Assembly (NCBI GenBank): GCA_002699145.1
Contig: PABK01000008.1
Span: 62,001 to 126,000, forward strand
Direction: 5' to 3'
Length of the DNA stretch: 64,000 bases
Origin: Halioglobus sp.
GTDB lineage: Bacteria > Pseudomonadota > Gammaproteobacteria > Pseudomonadales > Halieaceae
Part shown: positions 1-10,549 of the stretch, in pieces
Layout: each line of letters begins with the position of its first letter
Position numbering within the stretch: the stretch's first letter is position 1
Notes under the pieces: generated by a model
Told to the model about the DNA's origin: nothing
Seen by the model: the letters and a program-made list of their open reading frames with translations, nothing else
Databases searched by the model: none
Made by a program: the position numbers and the translations under genes

Positions 1-1384
1 CCTGGCGCAGGGCGACCGCGTCGTGCTGCAGGTCGGCCTCGAGCGCGGGCGCCAGCGCCGCGCGCAGGGCCGGCAGCATCTCGGTGCCGCCGGAGGCGTG
101 CAACTGGCGCACGAATTCCTGCGCGGCCTGCACGTGGTGGCGCGAGGCGGGCACGGGCGAGCGAAACAGGCTGCGCTGCTGCGAGTTGAACTCGATGATG
201 TTGAAGCGATCCGCCGGGTGCAGTTGCGCCAGTGCCCGCGACAGGCTCGCCCGCGCCTGCTCGATGGACACGCCGCCCATGGAGCCGGAGGTGTCCACGA
301 CGAAGATGATCTCACGCGGCAGCGGGCGGGTCGCCGCCGGCGCCGACGGCGGCACCACCAGCAGCAGGCCGAAGTGCTCGCCATCCACCTGCTCGGTAAA
401 CAGCGCGGCGCGCGGCGCCGAGCCGGTGACCGGCTCCCAGGTGAGTACGAAATCGCGATTCATTTCACTGACTCCCTGGGCCAGGCGCAGGTCGTAGACC
501 CCGGCGCGGCGCGCCAGGGCGATGTCGTGATACGGCGAGTCCACCGCGGCCAGGGGCATGCCCATGTCGAGTCGGGCGCTGATCTCGATGGGATTGAGCG
601 GCGCGTGGTCGCCGCCCGGCGCCGGGTGTAACAGCGGCGAAATGGCGTCGGCGTCGGGCACCTGGTCGGTGGGCAGCGCCCAGCCCAGGTAGGGGTCCGG
701 CGTGAGCGCGAGCGGCGCCTCCTCGTCCGTGGCCAGGGGCACCCCAGGCATATAGCGCGGCGTGATGGTCATGGGAAAGCGCAGCGAGAACACCCCCGCG
801 GTGTACGCCACGGGCTGCACGTATTCCAGTTCCACCGTGACCGCCTCCCCCGGTGCGATGTTGGCGACGCGGTTGGTGAACAGGTTGGGCCGCTGCTGCT
901 CGACCAGGCTGGCCTTGCGGCCCGCCTGTTTGGCCGCCTGGTAGAGCTTTTTCGCCTCGGCCTTTTCACGCACCGCGCCGACGATGCGCCGCTCGCCGAT
1001 GCGCATCTCCATGTAGCGCACCGCCGCATCCTGCGGCAGCGGGAAGGCGTATACGCCCTCGACGTACTGCGCGCTGTCGTTGTGGAAGGTCTGCTGCAGG
1101 CGCACGGTGGCGAGCATGCCGCTGATATCGAAATGCACCTTGCTTGCCTGGATGATCGCCGGCACGAAGGGCTGGCCGGCGGCGCGCAACAGCAGCTGGC
1201 CGCTCTCCAGTTCGTTCAGCGGATTTGGCGCCTGCGCGCGCGACGGCGAGGCGGCCAGCAACAGCAGCATCAGGCCCGCGACGAGCAGCGCCGGCAGGCA
1301 GCGAAAGGCCAGCCACAGGGGCAGGCCGCCAAAGGTGGCGGCCTCGCGCCGGCAGCTACGGTACAGTCGGTATTGTGGGGTCAT
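1..1384 (-). CDS. Marine proteobacterial sortase target protein (VIT + VWA), 3' end outside window
   Basis: Cell-envelope protein of the proteobacterial dedicated sortase system. The frame is open without stops from the ATG at 1384 to the left edge (about 461 residues seen), so the C-terminal part, with any LPxTG-like sorting motif, is missing. Seen: basic N-terminus, hydrophobic segment at about residues 27-50 (signal peptide or anchor), a VIT domain at about 55-190 with the family's FPLPQDAAV stretch, then a VWA domain whose MIDAS motif DTSGSM starts at D364. AGGAG lies 7 bases before the ATG. It is divergent from the response regulator/kinase pair at 1552-4344, the arrangement known for this system, in which a class D-like sortase usually lies nearby, here presumably beyond the left edge. 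The family is recognised from VIT+VWA order plus neighbours. The cargo and ligand are unknown. Confidence 0.88.
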   Translation of the reverse strand, partial: MTPQYRLYRSCRREAATFGGLPLWLAFRCLPALLVAGLMLLLLAASPSRAQAPNPLNELESGQLLLRAAGQPFVPAIIQASKVHFDISGMLATVRLQQTFHNDSAQYVEGVYAFPLPQDAAVRYMEMRIGERRIVGAVREKAEAKKLYQAAKQAGRKASLVEQQRPNLFTNRVANIAPGEAVTVELEYVQPVAYTAGVFSLRFPMTITPRYMPGVPLATDEEAPLALTPDPYLGWALPTDQVPDADAISPLLHPAPGGDHAPLNPIEISARLDMGMPLAAVDSPYHDIALARRAGVYDLRLAQGVSEMNRDFVLTWEPVTGSAPRAALFTEQVDGEHFGLLLVVPPSAPAATRPLPREIIFVVDTSGSMGGVSIEQARASLSRALAQLHPADRFNIIEFNSQQRSLFRSPVPASRHHVQAAQEFVRQLHASGGTEMLPALRAALAPALEADLQHDAVALRQ

Positions 1385-1551
1385 GGCGATTCTCCTGGGT
1401 TGCTCAGACCCAGTGAACCGCGCCGGGATGGCGTGGCCGGGATGAATGCTGGCGCGCGCCTGACGAATCATGGCGAATTCTGGCGGGCGCTTGAGCCCGG
1501 CAGCCGAATCTGAAAATATGGTGGACGGGCCAGACAGCACACGGGATACCT

Positions 1552-2244
1552 ATGTCGCAGCACATCGCGATCGTCGAGGACGAGGCGGCGCTGGCCGCCA
1601 ACTACCGCGACGCCCTGCAACGCCACAGCTACCGGGTGTCCCTGCTGGCCGACCGCCGCAGCGCCCTGAGCGCCTTCCAGCGCCAATTGCCGGACCTGGC
1701 CATCATCGACGTCACACTGGGCGACGAAATCGAGGGCGGCTTCGAGCTGTGCCGCGAACTGCGCAGCCGCTGGGCCGAGTTGCCCATCGTCTTTCTCACC
1801 GCGCGGGAATCGGAACTGGACGTGGTCAGCGGGCTGCGCCTGGGCGCCGACGACTACTTCACCAAGGACATCGGTCTGAACGAGATGCTCGCGCGCATCG
1901 CCGCCCTGCTGCGCCGCGTGCAGGCGCTGCGCGCGCCGGAGCGCGCCGAACACGTGATCGAGCGCGGCGCGCTGTGCCTCAACGGCGAGCGCATGACCGC
2001 CGCCTGGCGCGACACGGCCCTGGAGCTGACGGTGATCGAATTCCGCATCCTGCAGGAACTGGCGCAACGGCCCGGACACGTCAAGTCGCGGCAGCAATTG
2101 CTGGACGCCGCCGGGGTGGTGCAGGACGACAACACCATCACTTCCCACATCAAGCGCATCCGCCGCAAGTTCCAGGATATCGACGCACAGTTCGCCATGA
2201 TCGAGACCGTGTACGGACTCGGCTACCGCTGGTCCGGCGCCTGA
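1552..2244 (+). CDS. pdsR: Dedicated sortase system response regulator
   Basis: OmpR/PhoB-type response regulator of 230 residues. The receiver domain (about 1-120) has the acidic pocket E9-D10, phospho-acceptor D53 in IIDVTLGDE, a conserved T in FLTARE and K in DDYFTKD. The C-terminal winged helix (about 135-228) ends in the usual YGLGYRW. It presumably activates or represses the sortase-target gene transcribed away from it, 167 bases upstream. The kinase gene starts 3 bases after its stop, so the two are co-transcribed. Assignment to the dedicated-sortase subfamily rests on the VIT/VWA neighbour and the unusual kinase; the response-regulator call itself is certain. Confidence 0.9.
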   Translation: MSQHIAIVEDEAALAANYRDALQRHSYRVSLLADRRSALSAFQRQLPDLAIIDVTLGDEIEGGFELCRELRSRWAELPIVFLTARESELDVVSGLRLGADDYFTKDIGLNEMLARIAALLRRVQALRAPERAEHVIERGALCLNGERMTAAWRDTALELTVIEFRILQELAQRPGHVKSRQQLLDAAGVVQDDNTITSHIKRIRRKFQDIDAQFAMIETVYGLGYRWSGA

Positions 2245-2247
2245 GCC

Positions 2248-4318
2248 ATGACCCTGCGCCGGCAACTGCTCGTGGTCAGCCTGCTGCTGCTGTCGCTGCC
2301 CTGGGCGGGCTGCCAGTTCATCCGCGAGATGGAGGGCGCCCTGCGCACCGGGCAGGCGCAGTCGCTGCAGGCGACGGCGTCCGCGGTGGCCGCGGTGCTG
2401 GGACAGCGCGCGGAGCTGCTCTACCCTTTCCCCGGGCGGCGCGAGGCCGACGACGAGCGCCGCGACCCCATCTACGCGCTCGCGGCGCCCGGGCCGGTGA
2501 TCGTCGACGGCTACGCCGACGGCTGGGACGAGGTCACCGGCATCACCTACCAGGGCGGCACCGGTCGTACCCCCCTGACCATCAACTGCCGCGCGCAGAC
2601 GCGCAACGGCTACCTGTACCTGCTGTTCACGGTGCAGGATCCGGAGGTGGTCTATCACAACCCCGGGCTGTCCAGCGAACCCAACGGTGACCGCCTGGTG
2701 CTGCGCCTGTGGCGCGACAACCGCCGCCAGGAGTATGTCATCGCCACCGCCGCGCCCGGCAGCGTGCGCGCGCGTCCGGGCAACCGCCGCCAGCGCGGCA
2801 TCGACCCGGCGCGGGTGCGCGGCTACTGGCAGGACGCGCTGGGCGGTTACAGCATCGAACTGGAAGTGCCGCTGTCCTACACCGGCGGGCGCCTGGGCTT
2901 CTACCTTCTCGACGCGGACCGCCGGGGCGGCAACGAGACCGCGGTGGTGGGCAACATCCGCCGCCTGGACGCGACGCCGCCGCCCTGGCTGATCCACAGC
3001 CCGCAGCAACTGCAGCACTCCCTGGCGCCCTTCGCCGCCCAGGGCGCGCACCTGCAGGTCATCGACCGGCAGCACTGGCTGATCGCCGACCTGCCCCCGG
3101 CGCCGCGCGACGCGGACCAGGGCGCGCAGACCTTCTGGCTGCTGCGCCTGCTGTACCGCACCATCCTGTCCCAACGCACCCTGGCGACACCGCCGCAGCC
3201 GCCCTCCCCCGGCAGGGTGCGCGGCGCGGAAATCGACGCCGCGCTGGCCGGCAACGCCGCCGACCGGCGCTACCGCGACCCGCGCTACCAGACGCGCAGC
3301 ATTCTCTCCGCCGCCGCCCCCATCGCCGACCGGCACGGCGTCATGGGCGTGGTCCTGGCGCGGCAGAGCGCCGAGACCTACCTCAGCCTCACCGACCAGG
3401 CCTTTTCGCGCCTGCTCGGCTACAGCCTGCTGGCCCTGGCCGCCGCCGCGCTGGGCCTGCTCGCCTACGCCAGCGTGCTGTCCTGGCGCATCCGCCGCCT
3501 GTCCCTGGCGGCGCGCGAGGCGGTGGGCGAGGACGGCCGCGTCAGCGGGCAGTTCCCGCGCAGCGCGGCGCGCGACGAGATCGGCGAACTCTCGCGTCAC
3601 TACGCCGATTTGCTGGAACGGCTGCGCGAGTACAACGACTACCTGCGCAGCCTCAGTCGCAAACTGTCCCACGAGCTGCGCACGCCCATCGCGGTGATTC
3701 GCAGTTCCCTGGACAACCTGGAACAGACGGGGGTAGACGACAAGGACGCCGCGGTCTACCAGCGGCGCGCGCGCGAGGGACTGCAGCGCCTGCAGCACAT
3801 CCTCAACGCCATGAGCGAGGCGAACCGCCTGGACGAGAGCATCCGCTTCCAGGAAGCGGCGCCGTTTGACCTGGTACCTTTACTGGAGGAGGTGTTCGCC
3901 GCCTACCGTGGCATCTACCCGCGCCACGCATTGCGGCTGGACATCCAGCCCGAGCGCGCCATGGTGAGCGGCGTACCGGAACTGCTGGTGCAGGCGCTGG
4001 ACAAACTCATGGACAACGCCGCGTCCTTCTGTCCGCCCGGCGGCGTAATCGAGTTACAACTTGCCCAGAGCCCGGATGGCTGGCTGCTGCGCCTGGCCAA
4101 CGCCGGCCCCTGCCTGCCGCCAGACGGCGGCGAGCGCCTGTTCGAACCCATGGTCAGCCTGCGCCAGGACAGCGGCGAGGCGGTGCACCTGGGACTGGGA
4201 CTGCACATCGTACGCCTGGTGGTGGAGTTCCACCGCGGCAGCGTGCGCGCGCACAACCTGCCCGACGGCAGCGGCGTGGAGGTGGTGATCGAACTGCCGG
4301 CGGACGACGCCGCCGCGC

Positions 4319-4344
<26 letters not shown>
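2248..4344 (+). CDS. pdsS: Dedicated sortase system sensor histidine kinase with large extracytoplasmic domain
   Basis: Inner-membrane sensor kinase of 698 residues. Order: membrane segment (about 5-22), extracytoplasmic region of about 365 residues, second membrane segment (about 389-411), a linker, a dimerisation domain with H475 in SHELRTP, and an ATPase domain with N590 in the N-box DKLMDNA and a GLGLH glycine box near 650. Residues about 84-240, beginning [13 protein letters not shown], resemble the CBM9-like sandwich fold, so a glycan or envelope polymer may be the signal (inference). It follows pdsR by 3 bases. The last 26 bases overlap the 3' end of the convergent uvrB. It is far longer than a generic OmpR-partner kinase, as known for kinases of this sortase system. 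Confidence 0.88.
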
Positions 4345-6337
<1,993 letters not shown>

Positions 6338-6443
6338 GGCGGCAGCTGCCTGGGCTTGGCGTTGGGGACAGCCCTTTATTATCAACTACATAGGGGTGAA
6401 TTGCAGCCCGGAATTCTGTCCAGACGAAAGCTGCCGCTGGTGG

Positions 6444-6472
6444 TTGACCGGGGGGCCTCGCATCATTAATAT
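6444..6472 (+). promoter_or_regulatory. sigma-70 promoter of tRNA-Asn
   Basis: The -35 TTGACC (6444-6449) and -10 TAATAT (6467-6472) are separated by exactly 17 bases. The start would be near 6479, about 12 bases before the mature tRNA. The segment after the -10 (ACGCGACC) is G+C-rich, like the discriminators of stringently controlled stable-RNA promoters. Confidence 0.85.
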
Positions 6473-6490
6473 ACGCGACCTTTCTACCAT

Positions 6491-6566
6491 TCCGCCTTAG
6501 CTCAGTTGGTAGAGCAAATGACTGTTAATCATTGGGTCGCTGGTTCGAGCCCAGCAGGCGGAGCCA
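6491..6566 (+). tRNA. tRNA-Asn (anticodon GTT)
   Basis: A 76-base cloverleaf: acceptor TCCGCCT pairs with AGGCGGA, D arm GCTC/GAGC, anticodon arm AATGA-CTGTTAA-TCATT with anticodon GTT, variable loop GGGTC, and T arm GCTGG-TTCGAGC-CCAGC. GCCA, the discriminator plus an encoded CCA, ends the gene. A promoter lies just upstream and a terminator just downstream. Confidence 0.98.
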
Positions 6567-6978
6567 TTTTTCAGACATGCCGGTGTGAGAGTCCTCAGCC
6601 GGCATTTTTCGTTCCAGCGTCAGCACATTTTTCGCCAGCAGATCAAACGGTTCCCGGTACTCTGCCGTGAGCTGACCATCCCTCCAGGTGCAGTTCGATA
6701 GCACAAAACCCGGCAGGCGCCGTTCTTTCGCTCAAAGAACTCGGCGTCTATCCGGCCATCCAGCTTGTCGATGTACATGGCGTCAATGCGCTTTTGCGAG
6801 CGGTCGTACTCGGCCTGAATCCGCTGCATCGCAGCTTCATGAGGCTGTTTCGCGTCTCCGTGGCTAACTCGTAGGGCCTGGGATACCCACTCCAGGACCT
6901 CGTCGTAGTAACGCAGACGGCCCAGAAGTCCGGCGAGATGTTCTTCCAGCACCTCTTCACGGCTGCAGGGCTCCGCCT
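6567..6978 (-). pseudogene. Remnant of a site-specific serine recombinase (C-terminal part)
   Basis: Two out-of-frame pieces match the C-terminal half of large serine recombinases. The upstream piece (from about 6978 down to 6720) contains REEVLEEHLAGLLG, then YDRSQKRIDAMYIDKLDGRI and EFFERK. It is preceded in frame by a stop (TAG). The second piece, in another frame, reads RRLPGFVLSNCTWRDGQL then EYREPFDLLAKNV, the usual last segment of these enzymes. The roughly 60 residues normally between EFFERK and the last segment are absent, so an internal deletion and a frameshift are both present. The catalytic N-terminal domain is missing altogether. Its position against tRNA-Asn suggests the scar of an integrated element. 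Family recognition is from these motifs. Confidence 0.72.
6577..6609 (+). terminator. Rho-independent terminator of tRNA-Asn
   Basis: ATGCCGG (6577-6583) pairs with CCGGCAT (6599-6605), with an inner TGAG/CTCA stem, followed by a run of T. It lies 10 bases after the tRNA. It overlaps the end of the recombinase remnant on the other strand. Confidence 0.8.
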
Positions 6979-7007
6979 ATGCCCCGGTGAAACAACCGGC
7001 GGACAGG

Positions 7008-9545
7008 TCACAGCGCAGTGCAAAGCTCCTCGCCAGTCTGCGGCACGATGAAACAGGCGCGGGAGCCGGAGGCGTCATTCAGCACGACGCCGTCGCCGAA
7101 ATCGACACCCTGGAAGGTGCCGCTCACAGTGCCGGTCAGGCCGTCACGCGTGAGGCGCAGGGCCACCCGCGCGTCGACGATGCCGTCTTCCAGGGGCAGC
7201 GCCTCGCGCTCGGCGCGCAGAGCGACCAATGCCAGACGCGCTTCCTCGCGGGCATCAAGGGCCAGGTCCACCGCGCGCTGGGCGCCGGCGACCAGCAAGG
7301 CCGCTTCGTCGTAGCTGCGCTGCAGGCTGTTGACTGCCGCCTGCGCGAGGTTGACCGCACCCTCGGCGGCCGCGACTGCACCTGTAAGCACCGGTACCGC
7401 GCCCTCGCGCCAGGCCAGGCAGGCGCCCACTTTCGCCAGGCAGATGGCGTCGTACCAGTTGCACGAACCGCAGTCATAATTGCTCACTCGGTTCAGTTCG
7501 GCGCGCCGGTTATCCAGCCAGTCCTCGGCCGTGCGCAACGCTGCACGCTCGTCCTCGAGCGCGGCCGACTCCTGTGCGAGCAGCGCCTGGTAGTCGCGCA
7601 GTTGGGCGAGGTTCGCCTCGTAATCGGCCTGCGCGATGCGCTCCGCCTCTTCCATGGCGGCGATCTCGCCGGCGATGTCGACGATGCTGTCCACCGCCGC
7701 GTAGCGGTAGGGCAGGCGCGCATCGGCGGAACCTTCCAGCCAGGCGCCCTCGGCCGTAAACTCACCTTCGAGGCGGTAGCCGTAGTTTGGCGTCACGTAT
7801 TCGCCCCAGTGACGGAAGCTCTGCTCGGTGAGATGCTTGCCGTAGTTGCGCAGGGCCACGCCGCCGATCTCACTCTGGGTCTCAACATACAGATCGAACT
7901 CTGCATCGCTGGACAGCGGAATAGTGACACGTGTCAGGCTGCTGGCAGTGTAGGTCACGTCCGGATGGAAGGACTCGATCCACGCCTCGGACAGCATGGA
8001 AAGCTCCCTGGCATTGATCTCTACCACGCTCTGCTGGAGCAGGAGCTCGCTGGCTGCAACCCCGTGGACAGAGGCCATCGTTGCGGCGTCGATCTCGACT
8101 GCGCTCTCGGTGGCCGCGCGGAAGAAATTGTCGTCTTCCCCGGGGCCGTAGTAGAAGACCGAGGCAGCGCGCTCGCCGGGCATGCGGAGCCAGCCATGCG
8201 CGGTTTCCTCGACCGCTGTGAGACTCGGCAGGTCAAAGGAAAGCCACACCTCGGAGCGCTCACTGGCCGTGCCCACGCCTGTCTTCGAGGTGATCAGGTG
8301 GAAGGGCAGTGGCTCCTCTGGCAGATACTCGCTGTCCAGGTCGAACGAAAAGCCGTACGCCAGTGGGATGTTGTAGCTGGGTGTGAAGGTGCCTGCCATT
8401 GCACGAATGCGATCGCGAGAATCCGCATCAGAGCCCCCGAACACATAGGCGCCGTTCTCGTCGGGATCCTCGTCGGTAATGATGACTCCTTCCAGCCGCA
8501 ATTCCAGTGCAGCAATCCAGTTGGTGAGATCCTGGCTGCCGTAGAAGATGGAATCGCCCTGTACCTCCGGGAGCACTTCCTGGATCGCCGGTGGCACCGA
8601 GGGCGCGTACGGGATACTGCCACTGAGGGAAACGCCGTAGCCGGAGCCTATGTCCGTCACGTCAGGGCCGACGCCCCAGCCAACGGTGGGAATTGGCAGC
8701 GACTGGTCGGTGCCGACGTAGAGGAAGGGGTCGAGCGGATCGAGGATCAGGCGCCAGGAGTTCGTGCCGGTGGGCAGGGGGAACAGCAAATTGCCGATCA
8801 CGATGTCGAAGTCCAGGTTGGCGATGGGGTCCAGCAGCCCGGTCTGGGTAAAGACCACGTAATACCTGTCAGCGTAGACAGGGACCTCGAGCTCGACATC
8901 GGCGCCGATGGCAGTGGCAACCTCTACAGGCAGTGGACCAACGTCAGGCGGCGAGCCTGCCAGGTCGCCGATCGCGTAGTCGGGAGAGAGCGAAGTACCG
9001 CTCATGCCGACACCCGGCTCGATAACGAGGTTCGCCTCGGCCAGGACGACACCGCCTTCCGACGTGAGGATCTGCGCGTCGCCGACGATGGCAAACTCGC
9101 CGTTCGCGCGGTTTTCGATGGCCACAGCGGCCGCTTCGATCTCGATACCCGGCAACACGTACAGTGTGCAGAAGCCGCCATTGCAGGTTTTGTTCGGCAC
9201 GTCCTCTGGAACAAAGATCGCACGCAGTGCCGGAACGGTTTCGCCGGCGGCCTTCATCACAGCCGATTCCGGTATGTCGAAACTACAGGGCGCGCTACCC
9301 TGGTCTTCGCAATAGTTTTCCCAGCGCTCAAAGCGCCAGCCGCTGCGCGCCTGCCCGTAGTAGGTCTCGTGATAGGCAGACTCCACGAGATTCTCCGTGC
9401 AGTTTTCCGCCGCTGCCTGGTAGTCCTCCAGCAGGCAGTCCCTGTCGCCGCTGGCAGACAGGATGTCGCCCTCCCCCACTATTTCCAGCGGATGGGAACA
9501 GGCGGTAGCCAGTGCCACCAGCAGTAGAGTCGTTGCAGTCCTCAT
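7008..9545 (-). CDS. Large putative lipoprotein with C-terminal coiled coil, function unknown
   Basis: Predicted secreted lipoprotein of 845 residues, with a signal sequence ending ATAC (lipid-modified C16). I chose the ATG at 9545 because AGGAGG stands just upstream; an in-frame start at 9584 has no ribosome site. Residues about 18-110 form a module with GEGDILSAS...RDC and a later GWRFERW, repeated in the lipoprotein at 12908-13759. The middle has no motif I recognise. Residues about 640-690 and 725-790 are rich in A, E, L and R and look like a helical hairpin; between them is a Cys cluster (CGSCNWYDAIC). It ends against the recombinase remnant. No function can be assigned. Confidence 0.8.
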   Translation of the reverse strand: MRTATTLLLVALATACSHPLEIVGEGDILSASGDRDCLLEDYQAAAENCTENLVESAYHETYYGQARSGWRFERWENYCEDQGSAPCSFDIPESAVMKAAGETVPALRAIFVPEDVPNKTCNGGFCTLYVLPGIEIEAAAVAIENRANGEFAIVGDAQILTSEGGVVLAEANLVIEPGVGMSGTSLSPDYAIGDLAGSPPDVGPLPVEVATAIGADVELEVPVYADRYYVVFTQTGLLDPIANLDFDIVIGNLLFPLPTGTNSWRLILDPLDPFLYVGTDQSLPIPTVGWGVGPDVTDIGSGYGVSLSGSIPYAPSVPPAIQEVLPEVQGDSIFYGSQDLTNWIAALELRLEGVIITDEDPDENGAYVFGGSDADSRDRIRAMAGTFTPSYNIPLAYGFSFDLDSEYLPEEPLPFHLITSKTGVGTASERSEVWLSFDLPSLTAVEETAHGWLRMPGERAASVFYYGPGEDDNFFRAATESAVEIDAATMASVHGVAASELLLQQSVVEINARELSMLSEAWIESFHPDVTYTASSLTRVTIPLSSDAEFDLYVETQSEIGGVALRNYGKHLTEQSFRHWGEYVTPNYGYRLEGEFTAEGAWLEGSADARLPYRYAAVDSIVDIAGEIAAMEEAERIAQADYEANLAQLRDYQALLAQESAALEDERAALRTAEDWLDNRRAELNRVSNYDCGSCNWYDAICLAKVGACLAWREGAVPVLTGAVAAAEGAVNLAQAAVNSLQRSYDEAALLVAGAQRAVDLALDAREEARLALVALRAEREALPLEDGIVDARVALRLTRDGLTGTVSGTFQGVDFGDGVVLNDASGSRACFIVPQTGEELCTAL

Positions 9546-9626
9546 TGCCTGACCTCCTGGAATGACTTCGTATCTCGCGCGCAAAGGGCGCAGTATTCAA
9601 TCCTACGGAGGTCACAGGGGCAGGGT

Positions 9627-9646
9627 TATGGGGTAAAGACCCCATA
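9627..9646. promoter_or_regulatory. Perfect inverted repeat upstream of the lipoprotein gene
   Basis: TATGGGGT and ACCCCATA form a perfect 8-base inverted repeat around AAAG. It lies between the TetR gene's stop (9673) and the lipoprotein start (9545). No T-run follows in the direction of the TetR gene, so an operator for the lipoprotein gene is as likely as a terminator. Confidence 0.45.
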
Positions 9647-9672
9647 TTGGAAAATGGGCGGACGGTAGCCGA

Positions 9673-10359
9673 CTAGCTCGCCCCTTCGATAATCGCAGCG
9701 ACACTGTCGAGCATGCGCTGCTGGCAGAAAGCGAGGTAATCCTCGGGGGTGACGCCGCGCTGCTGCTGCATGAAGTGGAGCACTTCGCGCCGGTCTTTTT
9801 CCCTGAGCGCATGCAGGGTGTCCAGGCTGATCCGCTGTTGTTCAATCGAGGCGGAGGCCTGGATCAGTACGATAGCGGCGCAGGATTCCGCCACCCAGCT
9901 GGTGGCCATGACCAGCTCGGCGCCGTCCAGGCCCTCCTTGCGCAAGGCGCGAATCACCGGTGACAGCGCCCCCATCCAGGCCGCACTGACCTGGTTGTTG
10001 TAGGCGAAGATCTGGATCGCCTGGGGGTGCCCGCTGAGGTGCTCGGACAGGTTCGACATCCAGTTGGTCAGGATGTCCTGCCAGCCCGCCTCCTCGAGGT
10101 CATCCAGGTCCGGCAGGTCCGCCAGCACGCGCTCGGCCACCCCGGCCATGATGTCGTCCAGGTCGCGCACGTGGTTGTACAGCGACATGGGCACCGTGTG
10201 CAGGGACTTGGCGATGGCGGTCAGGGTCAGGTCCCTGGCGTCGGTGGTTTTCAACAACTCCAGGGCCGCCAGGAGGATCATCTCCCGCGACAGGCGGGCG
10301 GGACGACCGCGCTTTTTGCGGGCGGCGCCGTCCGGTTGCGCGTGCCTGGAGCGGGTCAT
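9673..10359 (-). CDS. TetR family transcriptional regulator
   Basis: DNA-binding repressor of 228 residues. After a basic N-terminal tail (RKKRGRPARLSRE), the TetR helix-turn-helix covers about residues 24-68 (LTLTAIAKSLHTVPMSLYNHV). The remaining helical domain would bind an effector and dimerise. I prefer the ATG at 10359: the longer frame from 10461 adds 34 Arg-rich residues atypical of the family. The gene is divergent from the molybdopterin oxidoreductase, and an inverted repeat suited to a TetR dimer lies in the shared region (10488-10504), so it probably controls that enzyme and itself. The inducer is unknown. Confidence 0.9.
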   Translation of the reverse strand: MTRSRHAQPDGAARKKRGRPARLSREMILLAALELLKTTDARDLTLTAIAKSLHTVPMSLYNHVRDLDDIMAGVAERVLADLPDLDDLEEAGWQDILTNWMSNLSEHLSGHPQAIQIFAYNNQVSAAWMGALSPVIRALRKEGLDGAELVMATSWVAESCAAIVLIQASASIEQQRISLDTLHALREKDRREVLHFMQQQRGVTPEDYLAFCQQRMLDSVAAIIEGAS

Positions 10360-10487
10360 AGGCGTCTCGTCCCTGCGGCGGGTGCGATGGGCGCACCATA
10401 CTAACACAGCACCAACACGGCGTCGGGCGCGCGAATCCACGTGGCGGAATTCGGGCTGCAAGGCGCCGCCGCGACCCGGCTATTGCA

Positions 10488-10504
10488 TTTAACTTATAGT
10501 TTAA
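10488..10504. promoter_or_regulatory. Candidate TetR operator
   Basis: TTTAACT and AGTTTAA form an inverted repeat with one mismatch around TAT; the core AACTTATAGTT is perfect. This A+T-rich 17 bp stands out in G+C-rich surroundings and lies between the divergent TetR and oxidoreductase starts, 46 bases before the oxidoreductase GTG. Confidence 0.55.
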
Positions 10505-10549
10505 GTAAAACATGACACCTCAGCCGCAGCAACAAGGACATCGAATCCC

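Noticed and set aside
1468-3798. A 776-codon open frame on the minus strand opposite the response regulator and kinase
   Set aside because: Low-complexity Arg/Ala/Gly/Val sequence typical of an antisense frame in high-G+C DNA; the plus strand encodes recognisable domains throughout.
6987-9527. An 846-codon plus-strand frame opposite the large lipoprotein
   Set aside because: No ribosome site, signal or motif; the minus-strand gene has AGGAGG and a lipoprotein signal.
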